A stretch of 35,988 bases of DNA, taken from an uncultured Clostridia bacterium. Lineage in GTDB: Bacteria; Bacillota; Clostridia; Oscillospirales; Oscillospiraceae. This document shows positions 7,607 through 14,457 of the stretch, in pieces; the stretch's first letter is position 1, and each line of letters opens with the position of its first letter. The notes below the pieces were generated by a model. It was not told the DNA's origin and searched no databases. It saw only the letters and a list, made by a program, of their open reading frames with translations. Position numbers and translations under genes: made by a program. The DNA lies in contig CAMCRV010000023.1 of assembly GCA_945877365.1 (NCBI GenBank), forward strand, positions 1 through 35,988, written 5' to 3'.

Positions 7607-9493
7607 TTACACTTTTTCAGGCCGCTTATAGGTGGGCACCATCTGTGCCACCAGCTCCCGGATATCCGGGGATTCTTCGGCGCAGGCTCTTTCCAGCCGC
7701 TCCAGCTGCCGGCAGAACAGCTCGTCATCCATCTCGATGGGTCTGCCGATGTGAATCAGCTTATTGTCCGTGTCCTGCATTCCCTCTTCCTGCATCAGAA
7801 GCTCTTCATAGAGCTTCTCGCCGGGGCGCAGACCGGTGTATTCCACTTTAATGTCCACATCCGGCTCATAGCCGGAAAGGCGGATCAGGTTCCTGGCCAT
7901 GGTGTCGATTTTCACCGGCTCTCCCATATCCAGCACAAAAATCTCGCCGCCCCTGGCATAGTAGCCTGCCTGCAGCACCAGACTCACGGCCTCCGGAATG
8001 GTCATGAAATAGCGGATGATATCCGGATGGGTGACGGTAACCGGGCCGCCGGTCTCGATTTGTTTTTTGAACAGAGGAATGACGCTGCCGTTGCTGCCCA
8101 GCACATTCCCGAACCGGACTGCCACAAACTCCGTTTCACTGCGGCGGTTCATCATCTGCACCACCATCTCACACAGCCGCTTGGATGCCCCCATGATATT
8201 GGTGGGATTGACGGCCTTATCGGTGGAAATCAGCACAAACCGGCTGACGCCGTACTTCGCCGCTGCCATTGCCACATTCCAGGTGCCGAAGACATTGTTC
8301 TTGATGGCCTCGTTGGGGCTGTCCTCCATCAGCGGCACATGCTTATGGGCAGCCGCATGGAAGATGAGATCCGGATGCCAGGCAGAAAGGATGCTCTCCA
8401 CCCGAGCCATATTCCGCACAGAGCCGATGAGCACCTCCAGCCTCAGCTCCGGATGCGCCCGCTTCAGCTCCATCTGGATATCATAGGCATTATTCTCGTA
8501 GATATCAAAGACAATCAGAAGCGCGGGCTTTGCCCGGGCAATCTGGCGGCACAGCTCGCTACCGATGCTGCCGCCTCCGCCGGTGACCATAACCATCTTC
8601 CCGGAGACATAGCCCACAATCTGTTCCAGATCCACCCGGATGGGATCTCTGCCCAGCAGATCCTGGGGATCCACCTGCCGCAGCTTGCTGACACTGACCT
8701 CGCCGTTCACCATCTGGTAGATTCCCGGGAGGGTCTGCACCTCACAGCCGGTGGTGGCGCAGATGTCCAGAATCTGCTTTCTGGAGGCGGCGGAGGCACT
8801 GGGAATGGCGCAGATAATCTTGCGGACACGGTATTGCCGGACAGCCTCCGGAATCTTGTCCCGTCCACCTACAATGGGAACACCGCACAGCTGCTTGCCG
8901 TGCTTCACCGGGTTGTCGTCAATCACGCAGACCAGATTCTCCCGGATAAAGGCGCTGCTCATAAACTCATTGGCCAGTGCCCGACCGGCATCCCCCGCGC
9001 CAATGAGCATGACCCGTTTCAGCTCTCCGGCGTGGGCAATATGGGCAAACTGCATCTGTGCCGTCCGCAGCAGACGATAGGAAAACCGAATGCCCACAGT
9101 GCACAGAAAGCTGAATACAAACCCCACCACCAGACTGGATCGGGGCATGAAGGCACCATCAAAGTGGAAAATAGAAACACCCAGCACCGCCAGAACGGCA
9201 TAGGCGCCCACAATGCGGAACACCTCGGAGGTACTGACAAAGGCCCAGATACAGTTATACAGCCGGAACACCAGAAAAACACAGACCGTTATGACACACC
9301 ACGGCAAAATGGCCTGAAGATATCCCTCCAGATGAGCGGAGGAAATATCCTGAAAGACAAAGTCATATCGGAACCACAGTCCAAAGAAGTAGCAGGCAAC
9401 CGTTGCCAGCACATCCAGAACCGCCACCATCACAGCCCGGGATGCCGCAAAGCTGCTCCACAGGTTCCGTTTTGGGGAAGCAAAACCTCTCAC
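7607..9493 (-). CDS. Membrane nucleotide-sugar 4,6-dehydratase (PglF/WbpM/CapD family)
   Basis: This 628-residue protein has four hydrophobic segments in the first about 135 residues, a first Rossmann module (IGAGDAGRA), and a C-terminal SDR domain with VTGGGGSIGSELC, STDKAVNPTN and MGASK. That is the layout of WbpM and PglF, which make UDP-4-keto-6-deoxy-GlcNAc (retaining at C5). The GTG at 9493 is the likely start: AGGAGG lies seven bases before it, and an upstream in-frame GTG at 9529 has no site. It is the first gene of the glycan operon, 36-80 bases downstream of the sigma-A promoter. CapE later in the operon runs the inverting version of the same reaction. Confidence 0.93.
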   Translation of the reverse strand: MRGFASPKRNLWSSFAASRAVMVAVLDVLATVACYFFGLWFRYDFVFQDISSAHLEGYLQAILPWCVITVCVFLVFRLYNCIWAFVSTSEVFRIVGAYAVLAVLGVSIFHFDGAFMPRSSLVVGFVFSFLCTVGIRFSYRLLRTAQMQFAHIAHAGELKRVMLIGAGDAGRALANEFMSSAFIRENLVCVIDDNPVKHGKQLCGVPIVGGRDKIPEAVRQYRVRKIICAIPSASAASRKQILDICATTGCEVQTLPGIYQMVNGEVSVSKLRQVDPQDLLGRDPIRVDLEQIVGYVSGKMVMVTGGGGSIGSELCRQIARAKPALLIVFDIYENNAYDIQMELKRAHPELRLEVLIGSVRNMARVESILSAWHPDLIFHAAAHKHVPLMEDSPNEAIKNNVFGTWNVAMAAAKYGVSRFVLISTDKAVNPTNIMGASKRLCEMVVQMMNRRSETEFVAVRFGNVLGSNGSVIPLFKKQIETGGPVTVTHPDIIRYFMTIPEAVSLVLQAGYYARGGEIFVLDMGEPVKIDTMARNLIRLSGYEPDVDIKVEYTGLRPGEKLYEELLMQEEGMQDTDNKLIHIGRPIEMDDELFCRQLERLERACAEESPDIRELVAQMVPTYKRPEKV

Positions 9494-9543
9494 GCCTAGA
9501 CCTCCTGCCGCAAAAGGGCACACTTTCACACATAGTCTATGGT

Positions 9544-9572
9544 ATTATAACACAATCCCCGTAATACAGCAA
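9544..9572 (-). promoter_or_regulatory. Sigma-A promoter of the polysaccharide operon
   Basis: On the minus strand TTGCTG (9572-9567) and a perfect TATAAT (9549-9544) are separated by 17 bases. A TG one base before the -10 makes it an extended -10 promoter. It lies just upstream of the dehydratase gene and beyond the terminator of the preceding kinase gene, so the operon has its own start. Confidence 0.8.
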
Positions 9573-9608
9573 GAATTATTTCGTTTCCCCCATATTCTGC
9601 GCAAACGC

Positions 9609-9640
9609 AAAAAATCCGACCCCCTTGCAGGGGCCGGATC
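9609..9640 (-). terminator. Rho-independent terminator of the sugar kinase gene
   Basis: Reading the minus strand after the kinase stop, a GC-rich stem (ATCCGGCCCCT pairing with AGGGGGTCGGAT, one imperfect position) is followed by six T. It separates the kinase from the polysaccharide operon promoter. Confidence 0.85.
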
Positions 9641-9656
9641 TGTCTGCATTATTTCG

Positions 9657-10751
9657 CTATCTGTACATGGCAATGCACTTGCGAACCATTTCTTCCATCT
9701 GGGGCATTTTCCGCAGCATATCCCTGGCGAGAGCGATCTGGCAGCGGGAACGCACCAGATTGTGCTGGGGATAGGAAGTCTTGAAGTACAGATCCCCATC
9801 CAGATAGTCTGCCAGGAACCGGGTGGCAAGCTCTGCCGTCAGCACAAAGCAGCTCATTGCCAGGGTCTGAATCTCCATATCCGTCATGGTTTTTGCGGTT
9901 CTGGAGAGGAACCCTTCCGCAAAGCCCTGAAAGACCTCCATGTCCACCCCGGCCTTCTCCGCCTCGGGGCAGTCCTCCTCCACAAAGTTCGCGGCAAAGC
10001 GGATGGCATCGCCGAAATCATGACCCATCAGGCCGGGCATAACCGTATCCAGATCGATGACCACCAGGGCGGAATTGTCCACCGGGTGGAACAGCACATT
10101 GTTGATCTTGGTATCGTTGTGGGTGACCCGGAGGGGGAGCTTCCCCTGCCGGTACAGATCTGTCAGGGTGCAGGCCTGATCCTGAACAGAGAGCAGAAAC
10201 GCAATTTCCTCCTGAACCTCCGCTGCCCGTCCGGCTCTGTTCTCCTTCACGGATGCAATAAACTTTTCATAACGCTTCCGAGTGTTGTGGAAGTCCGGAA
10301 TGGTTTCCGCCAGCTCCGTGATATCAAAATCCGCCAGATCTGTCTGGAACTCACCAAACGCAATACCTGCATTGTGGAGGATCACAGGGTCCTTCACGGC
10401 GTTGTATGTAACGGAGGGGATGTAGTTGGTCATCCGCCAGAAGTTGTCGCCGTCGATGACATAGGTCTTGCGATCCTGCGTGTGGTGGAAATGCAGCGCC
10501 ATCTGACCGGGCTTTTTGCTTCGGATATGCTCCGTGACCTTGTCGATGTTGTCCATCAGCGCCACAGGGTTACGGAATGCATAGGTATTGACATTCTGCA
10601 CCAGAAACGACTTGGGTTTGCCATCGGCCAGACGGAAGTTCACCTTATAGGTGCGGTTCACATTGCCCATCTGAATGGTCTCATAGCCCAGATATTCGTC
10701 ATAGATTCGGAAAAGGCGGCAGACCTCTTCCATTTTCTGATTCAAATCCAT
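9657..10751 (-). CDS. APH-fold phosphotransferase, NahK-like N-acetylhexosamine 1-kinase candidate
   Basis: The 364-residue protein has the aminoglycoside-phosphotransferase catalytic loop THNDTKINN (around residue 213) and the metal-binding DLDTVMPG and DFGDAIR segments. The N-terminal GNVNRTYKV and the LVQNVNTYAFRNPVALMDNI stretch resemble N-acetylhexosamine 1-kinase (NahK), which phosphorylates GlcNAc or GalNAc at C1. The ATG at 10751 has AGAGGA ten bases upstream. An in-frame ATG at 10808 would lie only a few bases from the predicted transcription start and has no site. The gene has its own promoter and terminator. It could feed sugar-1-phosphates toward the adjacent glycan operon; other small-molecule kinase roles remain possible. 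Confidence 0.75.
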   Translation of the reverse strand: MDLNQKMEEVCRLFRIYDEYLGYETIQMGNVNRTYKVNFRLADGKPKSFLVQNVNTYAFRNPVALMDNIDKVTEHIRSKKPGQMALHFHHTQDRKTYVIDGDNFWRMTNYIPSVTYNAVKDPVILHNAGIAFGEFQTDLADFDITELAETIPDFHNTRKRYEKFIASVKENRAGRAAEVQEEIAFLLSVQDQACTLTDLYRQGKLPLRVTHNDTKINNVLFHPVDNSALVVIDLDTVMPGLMGHDFGDAIRFAANFVEEDCPEAEKAGVDMEVFQGFAEGFLSRTAKTMTDMEIQTLAMSCFVLTAELATRFLADYLDGDLYFKTSYPQHNLVRSRCQIALARDMLRKMPQMEEMVRKCIAMYR

Positions 10752-10820
10752 AAACGCAAAATCCTCTCGTTGGAAGACGCAGCAGATGTCCTTCCGCGAA
10801 TCCCTCATAATAACTTTGCC

Positions 10821-10849
10821 ATTTTACACAATTTTCAGTCGTTTGTCAA
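10821..10849 (-). promoter_or_regulatory. Sigma-A promoter of the NahK-like kinase
   Basis: The minus strand has a consensus TTGACA (10849-10844), a 17-base spacer and TAAAAT (10826-10821). Transcription would start near 10814. This places a roughly 60-base leader before the ATG at 10751 and argues against the upstream ATG. Confidence 0.85.
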
Positions 10850-10954
10850 CAGAGGCCGGAATTACCATCGGAATGTGTACATTTTCCCTGCAATATCGGT
10901 ATCCCGCCCATCTCCACGGTATGCCGGTTTCCGGCTTTTGGTGCATGGAAGGGT

Positions 10955-12556
10955 TTATCCGTCCATGGGAAATTGGCTGAGAGGCTTCATCTCAAGGCAG
11001 AGGGGCGTATATGCGCTTTGAATCACATTGGCTTCGGATTCGGAAATGGTTTCCCATACCACGTCATGGGTGTCGCCTTTCGTGCTGCTTTTTGTCCATT
11101 CCTTTGTTTTGGGATTGTATCGCAGGCAGGCAATGCTGTTCCAGTCGAAATCCCTGTACTCATAATACAGGAAGCCGTCCACCTTGGTATCGTCTATGAC
11201 CGACTCAAAAACCGGGCCTTCGTACAGATAGCCGTTGATAAACCGGATGGATACGACCTGCTGCCGGGAATCCGGGTCTTCGACCATCTGGAGAATTTCC
11301 CGATATTTTCCGGTATCCCGATACCGCAAAAGGACTTCCGGCTGGCCGTCGCTGTTCAGGTCTGTGATGCAATACTCCAGCTGATCCACATCCCGGTTTC
11401 CCGCGGCATTTCTATTTTCTAGAACATAGGATATATAGTGGGCAAAGCTATCCGCCACTTCTTCCGGAGGAAGCCAGAAGTCAGCCTCCGGTGGTACTCT
11501 GAATCCGATCATAAAATGACTTTGTCTTTCCGGCTCCGGATAATTTGCACGCATAGCTTCCACTTCCTCAGGGTCGCAGGGCTGGGGCGAAATGGAATAG
11601 TTGAAGGAATTTGCGATTTTCTCTGCGTTCTGCCGGGTCATGGGCTCAGCAGTGTTGTCATAAGGGGGATTCAGCATTTCATTCTCTGTTGAAATGTGAA
11701 TAAACCCATCCCCACAGTCGCAGATAATGACCAGAGCGTTTTCGTATGTCGCCAACAGGACATCCGATCCGTCTGCGGTGGTGTAGTGCCACTGCTCCCA
11801 AAGCTCAATGTTTCGCATAGCGGAATAATAGGGGTAAAAATACTGATTTTTTGCGTAGGTGTAGGTAACAATCCGCTCCTCCTGCTCGCCGTCCAGTGTT
11901 TGCCCGAACTCTGCGTGGAAGGAGCCCTCCGGAGAAAAGTAGCCAGCCATTCTCTGCACATCCGCATCTGGGCGGCACAGTCTGTCAAGCTGCAATGCCT
12001 CATAAAAAAGGGGAGTTTCCCATCGATCAAAATAGATCCAGGTGCCCAGAGGCTTCAGATGGTACTTGTCCAGAATTTCGTTGAGCTTGTCCATCATTTC
12101 AAAGGTATAGCAGTCGTAGGTAATGTTGTATTGCTCCGGGACACCGGATTCATTCATGTTATTTTCCTTCAGCAGGATATTGCCCGGGTCATACTGCTCC
12201 TTGAAATCCAGCCACTCCCGCAGCGCCAGCTGCTCAGGGCTGCCGTTGTAGCCTTGCAGGGACAGCTGACTGCTAACCCACTCCGTAGGCGGAACATACT
12301 CTCCCGATGGGCCAGTCCACGCCTCCTGCGTGATAACTTCCTCACCGATTTTCATATCCTGCAAATGCAGCACATATACCACAGCACAGCCCACCAGCAG
12401 CAGCGTCAGGGCAACCGCGGCGGCAATCAGCACAGCACGCCGCATTGGGGGTTTCCTGCCGGTGTGGGCAGGGGGATTTCTTTGCAGTTCCTCCGCCCCG
12501 GACAGATTCTCCGCGCTGATGCCCCCCAGCGCGATAAACAATTCCAAATTCGTCAT
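10955..12556 (-). CDS. Putative membrane anti-sigma/sensor protein partnered with ECF sigma factor
   Basis: The protein has 533 residues. It has a short cytoplasmic N-terminus (about 35 residues) and a single membrane helix near residues 38-60 (AVLIAAAVALTLLLVGCAVVYVL). A large, acidic, probably extracytoplasmic domain follows. Near its C-terminus is a calcium-loop-like DLNSDGQPE motif of the kind seen in FG-GAP or EF-hand-like loops. I recognise no enzyme domain. The ATG at 12556 overlaps the sigma-factor stop as ATGA, so the two are translationally coupled. Together with the topology, this is the usual arrangement of an ECF sigma factor and its membrane regulator. The anti-sigma role is inferred from context; no ZAS zinc motif is visible. 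Confidence 0.72.
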   Translation of the reverse strand: MTNLELFIALGGISAENLSGAEELQRNPPAHTGRKPPMRRAVLIAAAVALTLLLVGCAVVYVLHLQDMKIGEEVITQEAWTGPSGEYVPPTEWVSSQLSLQGYNGSPEQLALREWLDFKEQYDPGNILLKENNMNESGVPEQYNITYDCYTFEMMDKLNEILDKYHLKPLGTWIYFDRWETPLFYEALQLDRLCRPDADVQRMAGYFSPEGSFHAEFGQTLDGEQEERIVTYTYAKNQYFYPYYSAMRNIELWEQWHYTTADGSDVLLATYENALVIICDCGDGFIHISTENEMLNPPYDNTAEPMTRQNAEKIANSFNYSISPQPCDPEEVEAMRANYPEPERQSHFMIGFRVPPEADFWLPPEEVADSFAHYISYVLENRNAAGNRDVDQLEYCITDLNSDGQPEVLLRYRDTGKYREILQMVEDPDSRQQVVSIRFINGYLYEGPVFESVIDDTKVDGFLYYEYRDFDWNSIACLRYNPKTKEWTKSSTKGDTHDVVWETISESEANVIQSAYTPLCLEMKPLSQFPMDG

Positions 12557-13110
12557 CTGAGCCCCTCCTTTTCCAGCCTTTTGCTGAGCCTGCCCCGTGT
12601 CCGGTGAAGCATGGATTTGATTTTGCCGACGGAAAAGCCTGTTCTTTCGGCAATCTCCTCCAGCGAGTTCACATACCAGTACCGGCACAAAAAGACTGTG
12701 CGTTCATCGTCAGAGATTCCCATCAGAAAGCGGTTCAGGCAGGCGATCACTTCCTTCCGGATGAGGGCATCCTCCACATTCTTCTGGCCGCAGACACATT
12801 CCCCCAGCTCCTCCAGCGCAATATCCACCTCACCGTTTCCGCGTTTCTTTGCACTGTTTTTTCGCCAGCGGTCAATGGATATATTCCGGGTAAGTTTGCC
12901 TAAAAATGTAGCCAGGCGAGCAGGCCTGCGAGGCGGAATGATATTCCACGCGGACAAATAGGTGTCGCTGACACTTTCCTCGGAATCCTCCCGGTTTTCC
13001 AGAATGCTGTAGGCAATCTTGTAGCAATAGCCCCCGTACTTGGTATCCGTTTCTTTGATTGCCATTTCGGATCGCGCAAAGTACAGATCCACAATCTGGG
13101 TATCGTCCAT
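12553..13110 (-). CDS. ECF-family RNA polymerase sigma factor (sigma-70 group 4)
   Basis: The 185 residues hold a sigma region 2 (YKIAYSILENREDSEE...DTYLSAW, then LGKLTRNISIDRWRK) and a region 4 helix-turn-helix with SLEEIAERTGFSVGKIKSMLHR near the C-terminus. Regions 1 and 3 are absent, as is normal for ECF factors. The ATG at 13110 has GGAAGGGA upstream; an in-frame ATG 45 bases further up has no site. The gene directs RNA polymerase to its own regulon, and the ECF-type promoter at 13151-13178 suggests it controls itself. The inducing signal is unknown and is presumably sensed by the downstream membrane protein. Confidence 0.93.
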   Translation of the reverse strand: MDDTQIVDLYFARSEMAIKETDTKYGGYCYKIAYSILENREDSEESVSDTYLSAWNIIPPRRPARLATFLGKLTRNISIDRWRKNSAKKRGNGEVDIALEELGECVCGQKNVEDALIRKEVIACLNRFLMGISDDERTVFLCRYWYVNSLEEIAERTGFSVGKIKSMLHRTRGRLSKRLEKEGLR

Positions 13111-13150
13111 GACTAATCCCTTCCTTTCTATGTGCGTGTTTACACCTATA

Positions 13151-13178
13151 TACACGAAGATTCACTGGAAAGGTTTCA
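13151..13178 (-). promoter_or_regulatory. ECF-type promoter, probably autoregulatory
   Basis: On the minus strand TGAAAC (13178-13173) and CGTGTA (13156-13151) are separated by 16 bases. This matches the TGAAAC-N16-CGTA pattern known for sigma-W-like ECF factors, and no good sigma-A promoter is seen nearby. It lies about 40 bases upstream of the ECF gene, so autoregulation is the natural reading. Confidence 0.65.
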
Positions 13179-13308
13179 CATGATTTATCTTTTTTTGATT
13201 TGAATTGTTAGAGTCACTTCTTTTTGTGCCATTTCATGGGCTGTGACCCTAAATTGACCCCAAAATTTCAGGCTCTCAAAATAGTGATTCTTTGTTTTGA
13301 TGAAGTAA

Positions 13309-13337
13309 AGAAGCAGGAGCCCCACAGCCCCTGCTTT
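13309..13337 (-). terminator. Hairpin terminator after the zeta-like kinase gene
   Basis: A stem of about ten pairs (AGCAGG...CCTGCT with one mismatch inside) follows the stop codon. Its T-run is short and broken on the minus strand (TCTTT) and slightly better on the plus strand (TTTTCTT). It is a weak call. Confidence 0.45.
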
Positions 13338-13342
13338 TCTTC

Positions 13343-13903
13343 CTATGTGTCCAGATAGGCCATCAATTCTGCCAGCCACTGAGGGCGGAGGCTGCCTATG
13401 GTTCGCAGTTCTCCGTTTTGGTACTCCGCCACCAGCACGAAACCGTTGTCATTGTCATAGAACTCCGCTTCGTCACAGTATGGCAGAACCTTCGCCACAG
13501 CCTCCCAGCGGCCTTCAAAACGGCGAAGCACATCTTCCTGTGAAATATCATGTCCGCCGCGCTTTACCCGGTTGGCAATGCGTAACAGGCTTTCCTCTGC
13601 ACTGTCCAGCCCGATATAGAACAGCCGGACATGATACCCCAGATCTCTGACCTGCTTCGCTGTAGCTTCCGTCCTGCGCCCGGAGAGGGTGGTTTCCTGG
13701 GTGAAGGAGATTCCCTTCTCGATACACTCATTGATCTTCCTCAGAGCTGCCTTTCCTCCGGCAAGGGTGTTTCCCCCAAGCTCAGCGGTGATCTTGTCAA
13801 CATCCACAATCACTCCCAGGTCTGTGCTGCACTCCTTCAGAACGCCGGTGAAGCTGGATTTGCCAACGCCATTGACACCGCCGATAATGGTATAGTTCTT
13901 CAT
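13343..13903 (-). CDS. Zeta-toxin-like P-loop kinase
   Basis: The protein has 186 residues. It begins with a Walker A loop (GGVNGVGKSS, residues 8-17) and continues with VDVDKI, FTQETTLSG and a basic RVKRGG stretch, the general order of the zeta toxin/UDP-GlcNAc kinase-like P-loop fold. It is shorter than classical zeta toxins (about 270-290 residues). The ATG at 13903 has GGGGAGG seven bases upstream. No epsilon-type antitoxin gene lies on either side: upstream is the tRNA-tail array and downstream the ECF operon. It may be a chromosomal small-molecule kinase and not a toxin. Substrate unknown. Confidence 0.75.
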   Translation of the reverse strand: MKNYTIIGGVNGVGKSSFTGVLKECSTDLGVIVDVDKITAELGGNTLAGGKAALRKINECIEKGISFTQETTLSGRRTEATAKQVRDLGYHVRLFYIGLDSAEESLLRIANRVKRGGHDISQEDVLRRFEGRWEAVAKVLPYCDEAEFYDNDNGFVLVAEYQNGELRTIGSLRPQWLAELMAYLDT

Positions 13904-13948
13904 TCTGACGCCTCCCCACACTAGTCAGTCGAGTTGAAGTGTTTGCAC

Positions 13949-14304
13949 ATCCCTTTTTCCGGCATACCAAAAGTGCAGATACCCAGATGGGATTCCTACA
14001 TCGTAGGAGCCGGAAGGGACTCGTTTCACTATGGAGTTGCCGCCAGCTCGATGGCGGCAATCAACTGCCCACTGGGCAGTTGAATTAAAATTTTCGAGTC
14101 CCATCTTTCCGGTGTACCAAAAAAGCAGATAACCAGATGGGAATTCGTCTGTCGCATGCGCCGGAAGGGACTCGAAACACTAAGGTGTCGGCGTCGTCGA
14201 GCCGCCGCCGAGCCGATGTCCACCGGACATCGGCATTAAATCGTTCGAGTCCCATCTTTCCGGTGTACCAAAAAAGAGTTATCCCATTCGGGATAACTCT
14301 TTTT
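13949..14304. repeat. Three-unit array of tRNA-tail fragments with structured GC hairpins
   Basis: A roughly 150-base unit is repeated. Each unit carries a plus-strand tRNA-tail-like piece (GAGTCCCATCTTTCCGG then TGTACCA or CATACCA; its 5' part is degraded in unit 1), a short hairpin region, an inverted tail piece (GCCGGAAGGGACTCG), and then two strong hairpins. In unit 1 these are TTGCCGCCA/TGGCGGCAA and TCAACTGCCCA/TGGGCAGTTGA. In unit 2 they are a TCGGCG/CGCCGA stem and GCCGATGTCC/GGACATCGGC. Stem sequences differ between units while pairing is kept. The third unit merges with the intact tRNA-Arg. The stretch contains no credible protein gene. Confidence 0.75.
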
Positions 14305-14305
14305 T
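14270..14305 (-). terminator. Symmetrical terminator after tRNA-Arg
   Basis: A perfect ten-pair stem (GAGTTATCCC/GGGATAACTC, four-base loop) is flanked by six A and six T. It therefore works as an intrinsic terminator for the tRNA transcript on the minus strand and could also stop plus-strand transcripts. Confidence 0.9.
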
Positions 14306-14381
14306 GGTACGCCGGAAGGGACTCGAACCCCCGACCTACTGATTCGTAGTCAGTCACTCTATCCAACTGAGCTACCGGCGC
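14305..14381 (-). tRNA. tRNA-Arg (anticodon ACG)
   Basis: The minus strand folds as a full cloverleaf. The acceptor GCGCCGG pairs with CCGGCGT (G-U at the end). The D arm is GCTC/GAGT, the anticodon stem ACTGA/TCAGT with loop CTACGAA gives anticodon ACG, and the T arm GGGGG/CCCTT with loop TTCGAGT closes it with one terminal G-T wobble. Discriminator A and a genome-encoded CCA follow. It reads CGN arginine codons through inosine at the wobble position. It has its own promoter and terminator. Confidence 0.97.
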
Positions 14382-14404
14382 ATACGCACCCTAAGTGCCT
14401 AGGT

Positions 14405-14433
14405 ATAATAGCACACAGTTTTGGAAAAAGCAA
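14405..14433 (-). promoter_or_regulatory. Promoter of tRNA-Arg
   Basis: TTGCTT (14433-14428), a 17-base spacer and TATTAT (14410-14405) on the minus strand sit about 24 bases before the mature tRNA 5' end. The spacing fits a tRNA promoter with a short 5' leader removed by RNase P. Confidence 0.75.
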
Positions 14434-14457
14434 GTGTTTTTTTCTTTTTTTGAAAAA

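Noticed and set aside
13185..13379. Small minus-strand frame between the ECF promoter and the zeta-like gene
   Set aside because: It overlaps the end of the zeta-like gene and the hairpin after it, has no ribosome-binding site and matches no family I recognise. A gene remnant is possible but unsupported.
14085..14366. Small proteins predicted over the tRNA and tRNA-tail array
   Set aside because: They translate tRNA and hairpin DNA; such peptides are a common artefact around tRNA genes.
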